From the NCBI GenBank assembly GCA_034096865.1, contig JAWQFJ010001301.1, positions 42,501 through 106,500 of the forward strand: a DNA stretch of 64,000 nt. The letters run 5' to 3'. Below the pieces are notes generated by a model. It did no database searches. It was not told the DNA's origin and was given only the letters and a program-made list of their open reading frames with translations. The DNA is from Theodoxus fluviatilis (taxonomy: Eukaryota > Mollusca > Gastropoda > Cycloneritida > Neritidae). Position numbers and translations under genes: made by a program. Shown in pieces: positions 51,201 to 62,991 of this stretch. The stretch's first letter is position 1. Each line of letters begins with the position of its first letter.

Positions 51201-54200
51201 AAACTTCTTGCCGTGTTAATTTTGTTTGCTACTTGGGTTATCATGTGCATTGTGATGGTGGTGGCTGTATTTTAGTTTTAGAAATACACATATTTGTTGT
51301 GGTAACCATCACTTCTCTCTCAAATTTTTTTGTTGTCATGAATTTTCATGTGTCTTTTCGTATTTCCCCATGCATGACAATAATGTGTTTATGCACTCCA
51401 CAGTATCATTTTTCTGCCTGTTTTTCCTCCTCTTTCTTTGATCTGTTTGCTGAATTTCATTATCCTTCCACTTTCTTATCACCACTGTTCACTTCCCCCT
51501 TCATTTTACTTTGGACAAATCCTTTCCCTTTCATAGCATCATTTCCTTTGTACTGACTTCACTACCCGATTCCTGTTTGCTTTTCCTCTTTTCTGCAATA
51601 ACTTCAGAACTTAGGATTATTACATGGACTTGGGATTAAGTCTATTGCACCTGATGCAAAGCATTCAAATTAACTTGCTAATGAACTTATTAACATCACT
51701 GACGTTCTGAAGTTTTTGCACTTGGGTTCATGGGTTGCATGGCAGTGGAATGGGGCTGTAAGAGGTGCCATTATGGAACTGATCAAAACCTGTTTTGACA
51801 ATAAATCCAATGAAGATCTTTGGTTTGTGGTGTATCGGACTGGTGCATAATTGAAACAAATTTGTGTTGTGGATGAAGAAAATTACCTTAAAATTTGTTC
51901 CTCATTACTTTTTTCCTTTTTTTAAATCCAGTTCCATATTGGCCCTTTTGCTGTAGTGTCTAATGGTTTGGAATGCGGTGGTAGTCACAGTGTTGCAGTA
52001 GAGGACACATGAAAAATGTCACACTCACTCTTTTGGCTCATGATCACAACTCAAGATGGAGAAGAATTTTTTTTTCTAAAGACACATGGAAATTTACTCC
52101 AGCACAAGTCTGGCAAGTTTTCTCTGCCAGCACCTCCCTCTCGTGCCACAGAAAATGCCTCATCTTCTCTCTCTCTCACCTGCCGTTTACTCGGTCTCCT
52201 GAATGCTTGAGCGACCATAGACAGCGAGTGCAGGCCAGCTGTCTTCTGAGGGCTAATACTGTGTGTTCCTTTCCTCCGTTCATCCCAGGCGTACTTTGCC
52301 CCGTGTAACCAGGTATTACTTGAAAAACAACATGTGCACTGAGACCCTGGTTCCCACGGAACTGATGGCAGAGCTCATGAAGGAAAGCCAGGTCAGCCTA
52401 CTGCAGCTCAACACTGCAGAGGTGGCCTCACAGCTCACACTTGAAGACTTCAAGGTCTTCAGGGAAATAGAACCCACTGAATACATTGATGAGCTCTTCA
52501 AGATCAACTCCAAATATGGCTGTCCAGTGCTGCAAAAATTTAATGATGTAAGTCGAGGGGGTGTCTTTTGGTTTGGGATAATTGCAAGGTGAAGTTTGAA
52601 AATGTGGATTGTTATAAGTTTGCATCACTGTTTGCTAAAAGAACACTGTTGTGTTCTTGCTATCTGATCTGTTTATTTACTGCAGTATCTGAGCTGCCTC
52701 AACTCAATGCCATTTAAGAGAATGTATCAATTCATATCTCAACAAAGAGAAAGTAGTTGGGAGTGGGGTTTTTTAATGCACACCTGCTCCATTCTTAAGA
52801 GTGTGGATGTCTGAATTAAATGATCAATACCTTATTAGCACATTTACATGTAGTTCTTCTTTTCTTTATGTGAAACACTATATGCATATAGGCAGGCTAG
52901 GTAGGTCAGCATTGCAGACAATGGTTAAAAGCAGATGTTGTGTTGTGTTGTCCCCGTTGCCCCATGCTCATGGTCATGTATTTCTGCAGCTGGTGAACAA
53001 AGAAATGTTCTGGGTCGTCACTGAAGTCTGCTGTGAAACCAATCCTGTCAAGCGAATGAAACTAGTGAAGCACTTCATCAAGATTGCCAGTAAGTAGATT
53101 TGGTCAATAGACAAAATAGCATTTCCTAAATTGTTGAGTATGTCTCTAGTTGTATTAAAGTTAATGATAAAGAGTATTACATGAATAGAAATGAGTAGTA
53201 ACATTCTCTGACCCCCTGACTTCATGCTCGGGTTCTTTCTGCAATGTGAAACCAGTCATCTGTGTTTGCTACTTTGTTGTGGAACATCTCAGAGATGAGG
53301 GAAATTGTAACACTGTTTTTGTGTTTATTGTATGTAGCTCTTAACACTTTAAGAATTGTAAATGGTCAGGATTGTATTATTTTTGTTTTTGTATTTGTGT
53401 GTGTGGTCTCTTTTTTTCAGTTTAAATGTACAGGAAAATTTTAGGGACTAGCAAAGTGCAGTGTTATGAATGGCTGCCTGTATTTCAGAGCACTGCAAGG
53501 ACTGCAAGAACTTCAACTCCATGTTTGCCATTCTGAGTGGACTGGGACACCGGGCAGTCTCCAGACTGCGTGGCACCTGGGAGCGCCTTCCCAGCAAGTA
53601 CTGCAAGATGTTTGAGGTGAGCTGCTATGTCGATGTGCTGGTGATGACTGATGATGATGATGATGTTGAGTGATGACAACCCTGCTTACCATATAACTAT
53701 GAATGTATGTATTAAGATATGAATGTCATCAATAGTGCTGAAGAGTGAAACTGAAGGAGTCAATCTCTCCTGTGTGGTTTTAGATTTTGAAAGGGCAATT
53801 CACATATTTGTTGACATTTTCAGGATCTTGAAAGTCTGATGGATCCCTCACGGAACATGGCCAAGTACAGGAATCTCATCAACTGCGAACACACACAGCC
53901 CCCAATGGTGAGTCACACTGGATGCTGCTTGTTAGATACCACATAGTTTACACTTGAGCTTCATTTTTGTTTTCTTTGAAAGGCAATTCATAAAAACAAC
54001 CAGCCAAGAGCTGCTAAGCTTTTCTTTGCAGATTTGTGTCAAGACATTGTGCTCTTGAGAGTAGATTATACTTGGAATACTTGCCAAGGAGAGACTGACA
54101 GTTTAATGAATTTGGTAAAAGTATGCACAGTGTGAGGTTACAGACCTTGCCCCAATGCATGATTTTTTACATTTGTTTGTTTGTTGTGGTGTTTTGGGGG

Positions 54201-57200
54201 GTAAATTGGTGTCTTGTAAAGATAATTGTAGGCTTGAGAGTGGGAAGATGTGCAAGATACTTGTCAAGGAGAGTGTCAGACTTTTTCAAACTCGTTGCAG
54301 CTGCCTTTCTTCCCCATTGTGAAGAAGGACCTGACTTTCATCCACCTGGGCAATGACTCTCTTGTGGAGAGGCTGGTCAACTTCGAGAAGCTGCGCATGA
54401 TCGCCAAGGAGGTCCGCCATATCTGCAACATGTGCTCTGCCAGATATGTAAGTAAACCTTCCCTGTGTTCTCAGTTAAGAGTGCCATGGTTATTCATGTA
54501 CTCTGTATGTCTCCCGGTGTCTAAGGATGGATTTTTTATAGTGTATTATTGGGATGTATGTAACTTGTTCTTGAAATTGAATGTACCTTTTTGTTAATGT
54601 TTGAGACTTAGCATGAAACATCTCTGGTGTCATACTCTGCAGTGCTTAAACTAATACATCAGATAAGAGCTACAAAGCCTTCTCGCATCCATTGCAGGAT
54701 GTGAGCACCATGTTTCTGGGGACGTCCAGCATGTACCCCTCCAGCTCCCTCGTGTCTGGTGTGGCCACCCTCAAGCGCACCAAGAACCGCCGAGGTTCCA
54801 CCATTCCCAACCCAAAGAAGATGTACGAGGAGGTCAGTATCCAGACTTCCTTTTCACCTCCTGATTATCCTGATTATCTTGCTCCTGCTGAGTAAAAGTA
54901 CTTCTCAGTTTTAGGGGTTGCTGGTGCACAGCTTAGCCAACAGCTTTGTTTTGATTAATTGATTTAAAAAATGTTTTTTAATAAATTCAAACTCTACCCT
55001 TGGATGACTAAAAGTTTCAGTGTCATTTGTTTCTGTTTTGTTTCTTTGCCTGCAAAGTTCATCATTGAATAGCAAGCTATTGTGGTAAGAGGGGCATGGT
55101 AGAGATGTACTGATATTGCTCTGTAAAAGAAAACAGTACAGGACTGTTTGAATCACTTTCCATCGTTTTGATTACAATTTTCCCATTTGATTTCAGGTGA
55201 ATTAGAAATATTCCAGGCTTATTGCCATTAGTATTTTTCATCTGAGAAAATGTGTTTTATTCTGGTATTGAAGGCTCAGATGGTGAGGAGGGTCAAGTCG
55301 TACCTAAGCAACATGCCTGTCAATCATGATGAGGAGGAACTGAAGAAGCTGTCCCATGTGTGTGAGCCTCCTGGTGAGTAGAGACCTCGCCTTTGGGTGA
55401 CTGTGACATTGAATAATGATGTGTAATATACATTAATCATTTCCATTTGGGATATCTAGAAATCGCTTGCCCATGTGCAGATTTTCCCCTGAATTAGAAA
55501 AAATTCCTTTCTGATTTGGAAATAAAGGCGTTTTCTCTTCAAAATAATTTATAGTAAGGTAATAGAATGATTCTGTTAAGCTCTGTTATCACTTAAAATG
55601 CTTTGGTTAATACAATATTTTGCCAGACATTCTGTGGAGCTGACTTGTAAATGTTGTACAAAGCATTTGAAAATAGAAACACTGTGTCGGGTTGAAGCTA
55701 GGTGTTCTCAGGCTGGTGAGCTCAGAAAGTTCATCATTATGTTTTTCCAAGGCATCTGGACAGTGTGCACATCCTTTACCAGCATGCTAGGATGAAACCT
55801 TTGTTCGTGTGCAACCATTTGTTCCAAGGAATACATGTATTAGAGAGTGAATAATTGTCTCGGCTCTCCAGCACGGCGGAGAGACCCATCTCCTGGAATG
55901 GGATCTGGGGCTCCCAATACACCTGAAGAAAAGCGCCACGTCCACGCCGGCCCCAAGTTTGGTAAGTCCCAATCTCTGGCCTCTTCTCCACAGCAGTGGA
56001 CACTGACGTTGTCAATATTGTCCCATCATGGACCACTTATGCAGTCATTATGTCTCATCAGTGTTGACTTGAAACTTAGTACTAAAAGTACCTAGATGTG
56101 ATGATGATGTCTGTTGATGGAGAGGTGGTGACTGTCGAATGCTACAGGACTAGAAATGTGTGCATGCTGAATGCTCTCCACTCACTGCAATGCTGCATTG
56201 GGGTGGGGGGGCCGGGTGAAGGGCGAGATGCTCGAAGATCACTTCATTCTCTGCAACTGATGTGTGGCTTTGCCACTCATGAGGATGGTCTGGGAATGTT
56301 TTTTGTGACACTGCAAACTTGCATCTCCTCTCATTGTCTCCCTCTTCTTCTTTTCCACCACTGACTCTAGGATCAGGTATGAATTGAAGGCTCTGCAAGG
56401 AATGATGAGCTTATCTTCATTGTTGTTGTTATTGTGTACATGAGATGGAATTGTTTTCTTGTTACTGTAAGTGTAAATTTGATTTCTGTTTCCATTGCAT
56501 AGAATGATCTTTTTCTTTGTTTTGGAAGAATGATCAGGATTAAGTACATGGATTTGCATTAGGCATGATTTTCATTTGATTCTTGTGTAAGCATTGTGAT
56601 ATGATATTGATTTGTAGATTGTTTATTTTGCTTTATGAGTTTTTGATGATGATCAGTGAATGATTATAACTATTATTTACTATTTGGTTTTTGTCAGCGG
56701 TAAATAATGGAAAGCATGTTAGGCCTGCCAACCATACCAGCTTAATGTAGTTGTTTGTGCTTCTTTCTGAACTTGAAGGTAATATTTTTGTCATTTGAGT
56801 TGAAAGGAAGACAGCAAAATTATATAAATGTTCCTGCTGTTTACATTGGTGCTTTAGTGTTGTACATACGCATTTCACATGCTGTTTTTTCATGTATCAC
56901 AAATTTGCTGGGAAAGTGTACAACAAATTTCTAGTTTAAAGTATGTGTTCCTTGAAAATATACATATTTCTTATTTTATCAAACAAAATTGACTCCATGC
57001 TTGTATGAGTTTATCTTTTTAATAAAATTGTCTCTTCGTTTAGCTGGTTTCAAATTGAATCCATGCCTTAAAGTTTAAGATAACAGGTTCAATTATTGTC
57101 TTTGGGTTGGCACGTCAGCATCAGTGAATCACTGTTATTAACCTGTCTGTTTTCACTGTGGGTGTTCACAAACCCTTGCCTCTGTCTGCCTGGACTCATG

Positions 57201-58056
57201 CCTGTGTCTCCATTTTGTCTTGATGACCTCTCTCTCTCTCTTTCTCCTGCTGATGTCATGATGACCACTCTCCTCAGTTTGTCTTAAAGACGTCTTGTTC
57301 TTCTGTCTGCCTTGTCTCTGGCATGGACTCTGTCTCTCAGCATCTGCCTGCACCTCTCTTCCCTAGGTGCCGAGAGTCCTGAAGCTGTCCGAAAGATGAT
57401 GGCTCTTAGCGAGAAGGTTCGGCCCCACAATCCCAAAAAGCCCGTCCCCAATGTCACTAGTCCTGTATCAGGCCGCCGACAGCAGACCTCCCCCCGACAC
57501 AGCCGGGCTCCCCTGCCTGTCCACCTCTCGGCTGAGAGCTCCTCAGTTCTCAGTCTCAGTAACATGAATGTCCGAAAGCCCAGTCGAACGGGTAAGGCCC
57601 CTGGATTGGTCTGCAGCAGTTGTTTGGGGTTCCCTTTGTTGGTTGCAAGAGTGGGCCTCACTACTTGGTGTCTGCTCTATGCGCTTTGCAGATGGTGTGG
57701 TTTTTAGTGAGGTAATGCTGAGAAATACAGCGAAATGAACTATGAAATGCTGTGCTTTTCCTCTCTGCATCTGCTGTGCTTGCATGGTTGCCTGCAGTGA
57801 TGCTATTGGTGTGGTTTTGCCTTGTGCTTTCTGAGTTTTTGGTTGAATGCTTTGATTACCATGACTTTCATGCTGTTGTCCTGGCTTCATGGATAAACAG
57901 TTTTGCCGTGTGTATGATGTGTATGGCAGAATTGTCTGTGAAGTGTAAGGTAGGGGGTGGAGGAAATACTGTCAGAAATAGTGGAATTACGATTTTTATT
58001 GCTTGTGTTCAGCTTCTGTCAGTAGTGGGAAAAAGTGTCATTGGAATGTAGTGAAG

Positions 58057-58122
<66 letters not shown>

Positions 58123-58206
58123 ACACTTAGACACACACATGCACAACACACGCACACATACGCACAACACATGCACAACACACACACACACCACAAACAC
58201 ACAACA

Positions 58207-58266
<60 letters not shown>

Positions 58267-60126
58267 CATAGCTGCAGTGCTTTGCTCAGTATTGGGACAC
58301 CTCATTCCAGGAAGGCAATTTATAATGAATGGATGAATCATCTCTCTGTAAAGTCAGATAGTCATGCAATGTCAGTTTGACTTTCTCCCTCCTCCTGTGA
58401 CAAAATCTCTTTCCTGTCAGAGTGAGATCATTGACAAACAACAGCTGGGCATTTGGAAACTGCATGATTCATTGCATTCATTTTTCAGAAAAACCCAGAA
58501 TAATATAGAGCTATCTGTTCCTTCACTCACACACAAACACACACACATGTATGCATGCAATCACACATCCTTACAGAACTATTGAAGAATGATACTATTC
58601 TGGTGTTGAGGGAACTCAGAATGTTATTCAAAACTTTTGTCCTTACTTGTGTAGCACATTGTTTCAGTATCATAATTAATCTGCAGTTGTATGACTCCAT
58701 GTTTTGCAAGTGAATGAAATCTGCATTTTAACGCAATCAACAATGGTTATGCTATGTTTTTATACCATATTGAAAATATGGTGTATTTGGTAAGACCAGA
58801 CTCACTGCTGGTACACAATTGACGATGTAGACAGACGTATACAGCAACCTTATTGAATTGCATATTCTACACAAAAATCTCAGACAACTTGCTCTGAATA
58901 AGATTGTTGGTCTGGGTAATCTGAAGTTCGATTTTTCCCCTCCTTGTTTTCAAGCTGTAGTGCCAAGTAAGACCAGATTGCTAAGTTATTTTTCCTGTGG
59001 ACACATTTCATTTCCGCACAAGTAGCAGTTCCAGTATGTGCAAGTTTTGAAATTGTTCACCCAGTGATGTTCTTTGTGCACTGTCTTTGTTGCAATGGTT
59101 TTTGTTTCCGCCACTGGTCGTTTGTGTGAAAAGAAAAGTTACGAAGCTTTGTACTAATATTGAAAGGTTGTTTGGTCCTGTTAAAAACGTTCTTCATGCC
59201 CATTAAAGCACAAAATTATGTTTGTTATGAATTGCACTTTGCAGTAATTTTATGCCTCTAATATTTTATCATGGAAAATTGGGGGCTGTGTGTGTGTGTG
59301 TGTGTGTGTGTGCGTGCGTGCGTGCATGCGTGCGTGTGTGCGCGTGCATGCGTGCGTGCATGTGTGTGAAGAAATTTTCCTGTGATTATATTTGTTGACC
59401 TCAGTTTTATATGCAGACATTTGAGATTGCTCCTTTGGAACAACAACAAAAAAATTACTATATGCCCTCTTGTAAAGTTTTTGTTTGTCTATGTATAGAT
59501 GAAAATTTTGAATGATTGAAACTATCCATCATGTGTTTTTAAAAAAAATTAAAAGAAAGAAAGCTGATGGAAGAATTTGCTGCACGTCTGATAACCACAT
59601 GCCCCATGGCACTTCTGACAGTAGTCTCTCTGCTCCTGCAGGCTCTATGGGTTCTACAGACTCCGCTAGTCCCCCTGGCAGTGTGGGCAGTGGCTACCAG
59701 CACCAGTACTCCTCCGAGACAGACTCAGGTCACAACAGTGTCATCTCCTCCAACTACGACAGTCGCAGCATGAGCTCCGTGGGATCCTGCAATTCCCCAC
59801 CTGCCTCACGGCGCATCTATCCTGGAGGTAGGCTGCCTCACAGTGATGCTGCGATGGTGTGAAGCTGAATGTATGACACTGTGAATGTCGTGGTGATGTG
59901 AATTGCTTGGCACTGTGAGTGCCTCGGTGGTGTGAATTGTGTGACACTTGTTATTGTGGTGATGTGAATTCTGTGTCATATTGGATGTTGTGGGGATGTC
60001 AGTGGGGCTGCACATTGAAATTGCTGTAATGCTGTGAATTTTGGTAGTAGTGCGAATAGCTTCCGCTGTGAATCATTTTACACTGTAAATTTCTTTCCTG
60101 TGAAAATTGCCTTCCACCTAATGAGA

Positions 60127-60220
<94 letters not shown>

Positions 60221-62933
60221 GGTTTTAGTGCATGAATAAATAAAAATGGGGGTGGGGATGGGGAATGAAGGAAGACAGAGAAGGGAAACTGCATCATGAA
60301 ACAGTTCCAGTCTTGTCAGTTTACCTCTATTCATCAAGGACAGGCCATCACATACGGCAAGACACTCCAGCAAATTGTTTGTAATCTTGATACAGTCATT
60401 GTCATGCTTGCACTCACAATTAGACTGTATCTTAATTTCATCACAAGTGCAATTTTCTCCTGGTGAACTAACTGGTGCTGGATTGATCATTAACGGGGAT
60501 TTTGGCTAGGGCTTGCAATAACAGGGCAAGAACCTGTCGTTAATAAAGGTCCACTAATATGGTTATTTTATTCTGAAGGGTGAGGGCTTTTGAACATTAC
60601 CTACTACTAACTGACTTTATGACTATGAGTTAGAGATTAGTGTTTATTAGGTATGCTTGACGAAGTGAATGTGACTCCAAGATAAATCAATATGATCTGT
60701 AACTATATTGTTTGTGTGAACTTTATGGTAGTGATAATGATCATTGTTGTGTTTGCCTGCACATTTTGTTTGTTGGTGTTGTGCTTGATGTTTCATTCCT
60801 TGGTTTTGTTTGTTTGTTTGTTTGTTTTTACTCTCCTCTCGTTGACATGTGCTTTCATCTTGGTCTGTATGCTGTAAGAACTGACTAGGTCTGTCAACAT
60901 TATCTAATGCACATTGCAAAACTCTCACTCACTATCTGAGCTCCATGAACAAGCATTGTGAATCACTGGGACTGCACTTCTGAGTCTGTCACTTTCTACT
61001 AACCCCACTGCATTGCACAGTGGGCCCTTTCCACTCCTGCAGAGCTGCCAAGCTCTTTTGAAATGGAAATGCTGAGCAGCTTGTTCTGGACCTGTCCATG
61101 TGTTCTATCTGTATGCTCTAAGAACAAAAACATGCTTTCTGGTGCAGTCGAGTTGAAAGCGAGGTCAAAGGAAATTGTTTCCTCTCTCTCAGACTTCAGC
61201 CCCAAAGAAGCATTTGAATTTTTTCCCCCCACTCACACTTCAGTCAATATCTGGTCGTTGCTTGGCTGAATCACTGAGGGTTACTATAATCAGTGTGCAA
61301 GGGATGTGTTGTGCTTGAGTAGTTGTAGATTCTATCTTCTTTGTGCCTGGGCCTCATCTCTGCATCACTGCCCATATCTGGGATACAGATGCCTGTCGAC
61401 ATTGTCTTGGGATACAAGATGTAAAATCTACAGCGATGAACAACTGTTTTTGGTCTCATAGTCTGACCATGCATTCTACTTCATCTCTCAACTTGAGTCT
61501 GAGCACTTTTCAAGAGTTCTGTGCCAACAAGTAGTTGAAGGCTTGTCTGACCCTGGACAAACTCTGCTCGATCACGTAGTCGGCCACTTCACTCCATGTT
61601 GCCTGTGTTCGTGCCCACTGCACATCACCAGATCTTGAGTAGTCTGAGTAGATGGTTTTGGATTAGTCGGCTGTCTGGCTGGATGTTGGTGTCGGGGGCG
61701 AGGTGGCTGTATGGTACGGTGGCTGTGGTACAGTGTGGTGGGTCGGTTTGTTGCAGTGTCGTGCAGCACTCTGCTCCCCCCGCCACCTTTCCCAGTGGTG
61801 CGACCCCCCCTCCCCTCATATAGTGTCGTCATGCAAAACATGCCGCCACCCCCCACAGGTGAGCATGCTGAAGGGGCTCGCCTAGCAGAAAAGGGCCTGC
61901 AGACAGGGGACACCTAGGCTGGATCAGTTAGAGTGCTTAGTGTGGGTGTTTGATCGGTGGTCAGTCGGGATCAGCATGAAATGCTCCTAAATAGCGGAAG
62001 AGGGCTGTTTTGGGTGCTACTGACGCTTGGTGATGGATGTGATGCTGCACTTTCAGATTTTTTGTTTGGTGGAGGGTTTGGGCTTTGGAACTTGATCTTT
62101 GTTGAAATAATTTTTAATGGCTTTTTACTCCTTTTTTTCTTTTTTTTTTCCTACAGAAGATGAAAAAGGGTCAAACACCAATGCACAGTAGAGAAAGCAC
62201 ATTCTCAAAGGAGGCTGGGCCACAGTGAATTATTATGGTAAAGCAGCAGATATATCAAGTGCTCACTTACATGCACATTACCCTATACAGAAAATTACAA
62301 ACATCAATAGGAATACTTTTTTTCTTTCTTTCATTATTCAAGTGAATCTCTTGCAGCAGATGCCGTCTTGCTAGTACTGTAGTTTACCCAGAGGTTGTGA
62401 ACTGTTTTCTTACCCGCATGCTCTGTCATGGTCTCTTGTGATGAGCGATGTTTGGTCGCTAGATTCTTTCTTTTCATTATCAATTATGTTCTGCATGGAC
62501 ATTCAATTGGCAGACTTTTTTTTCCACTGCCTTGTAACATTATTCCTATGGCTTGTGTTCTGCTAACAAAATCCTAATATTCGTGTAAATATTGCTGTGT
62601 TGAAATATGCAGTGGGAATGCTGTGATTCATCAGATGGGAATTTGTGTTCTACCTGTTGGTGCATCGATACACTTTGAATCAGGTACTCATTCTCTCTGA
62701 ACAACTTTGCAAACAGTTTAGTAACTTGCACATAGCGCTGTACAAATAAGGCATTGCGACTTATTTAGGAGTAAAGTAATGACAACTATATTCCTCTCTT
62801 ATTGTATTCCTATTTTCAAAGATTTTTGGCCTGGTTAAAGAAGTTGTTTACTGTTAAATTGCCCAGTGGATATATTTTTTATTCTGTGGTACCTCTCTCT
62901 GTCTGTCTCTCTCTCTCTGTCTCTCTGTCTCTC

Positions 62934-62991
<58 letters not shown>

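Noticed and set aside
56366..56378. Six-base microexon between CTAG and GTATGA
   Set aside because: The acceptor lacks a proper pyrimidine tract and six bases is too little to support; likely chance.
61859..61917. Read-through of the 61757 exon into [19 protein letters not shown] and a stop
   Set aside because: It requires ignoring a good GTGAGC donor; intron retention is possible but nothing supports it.
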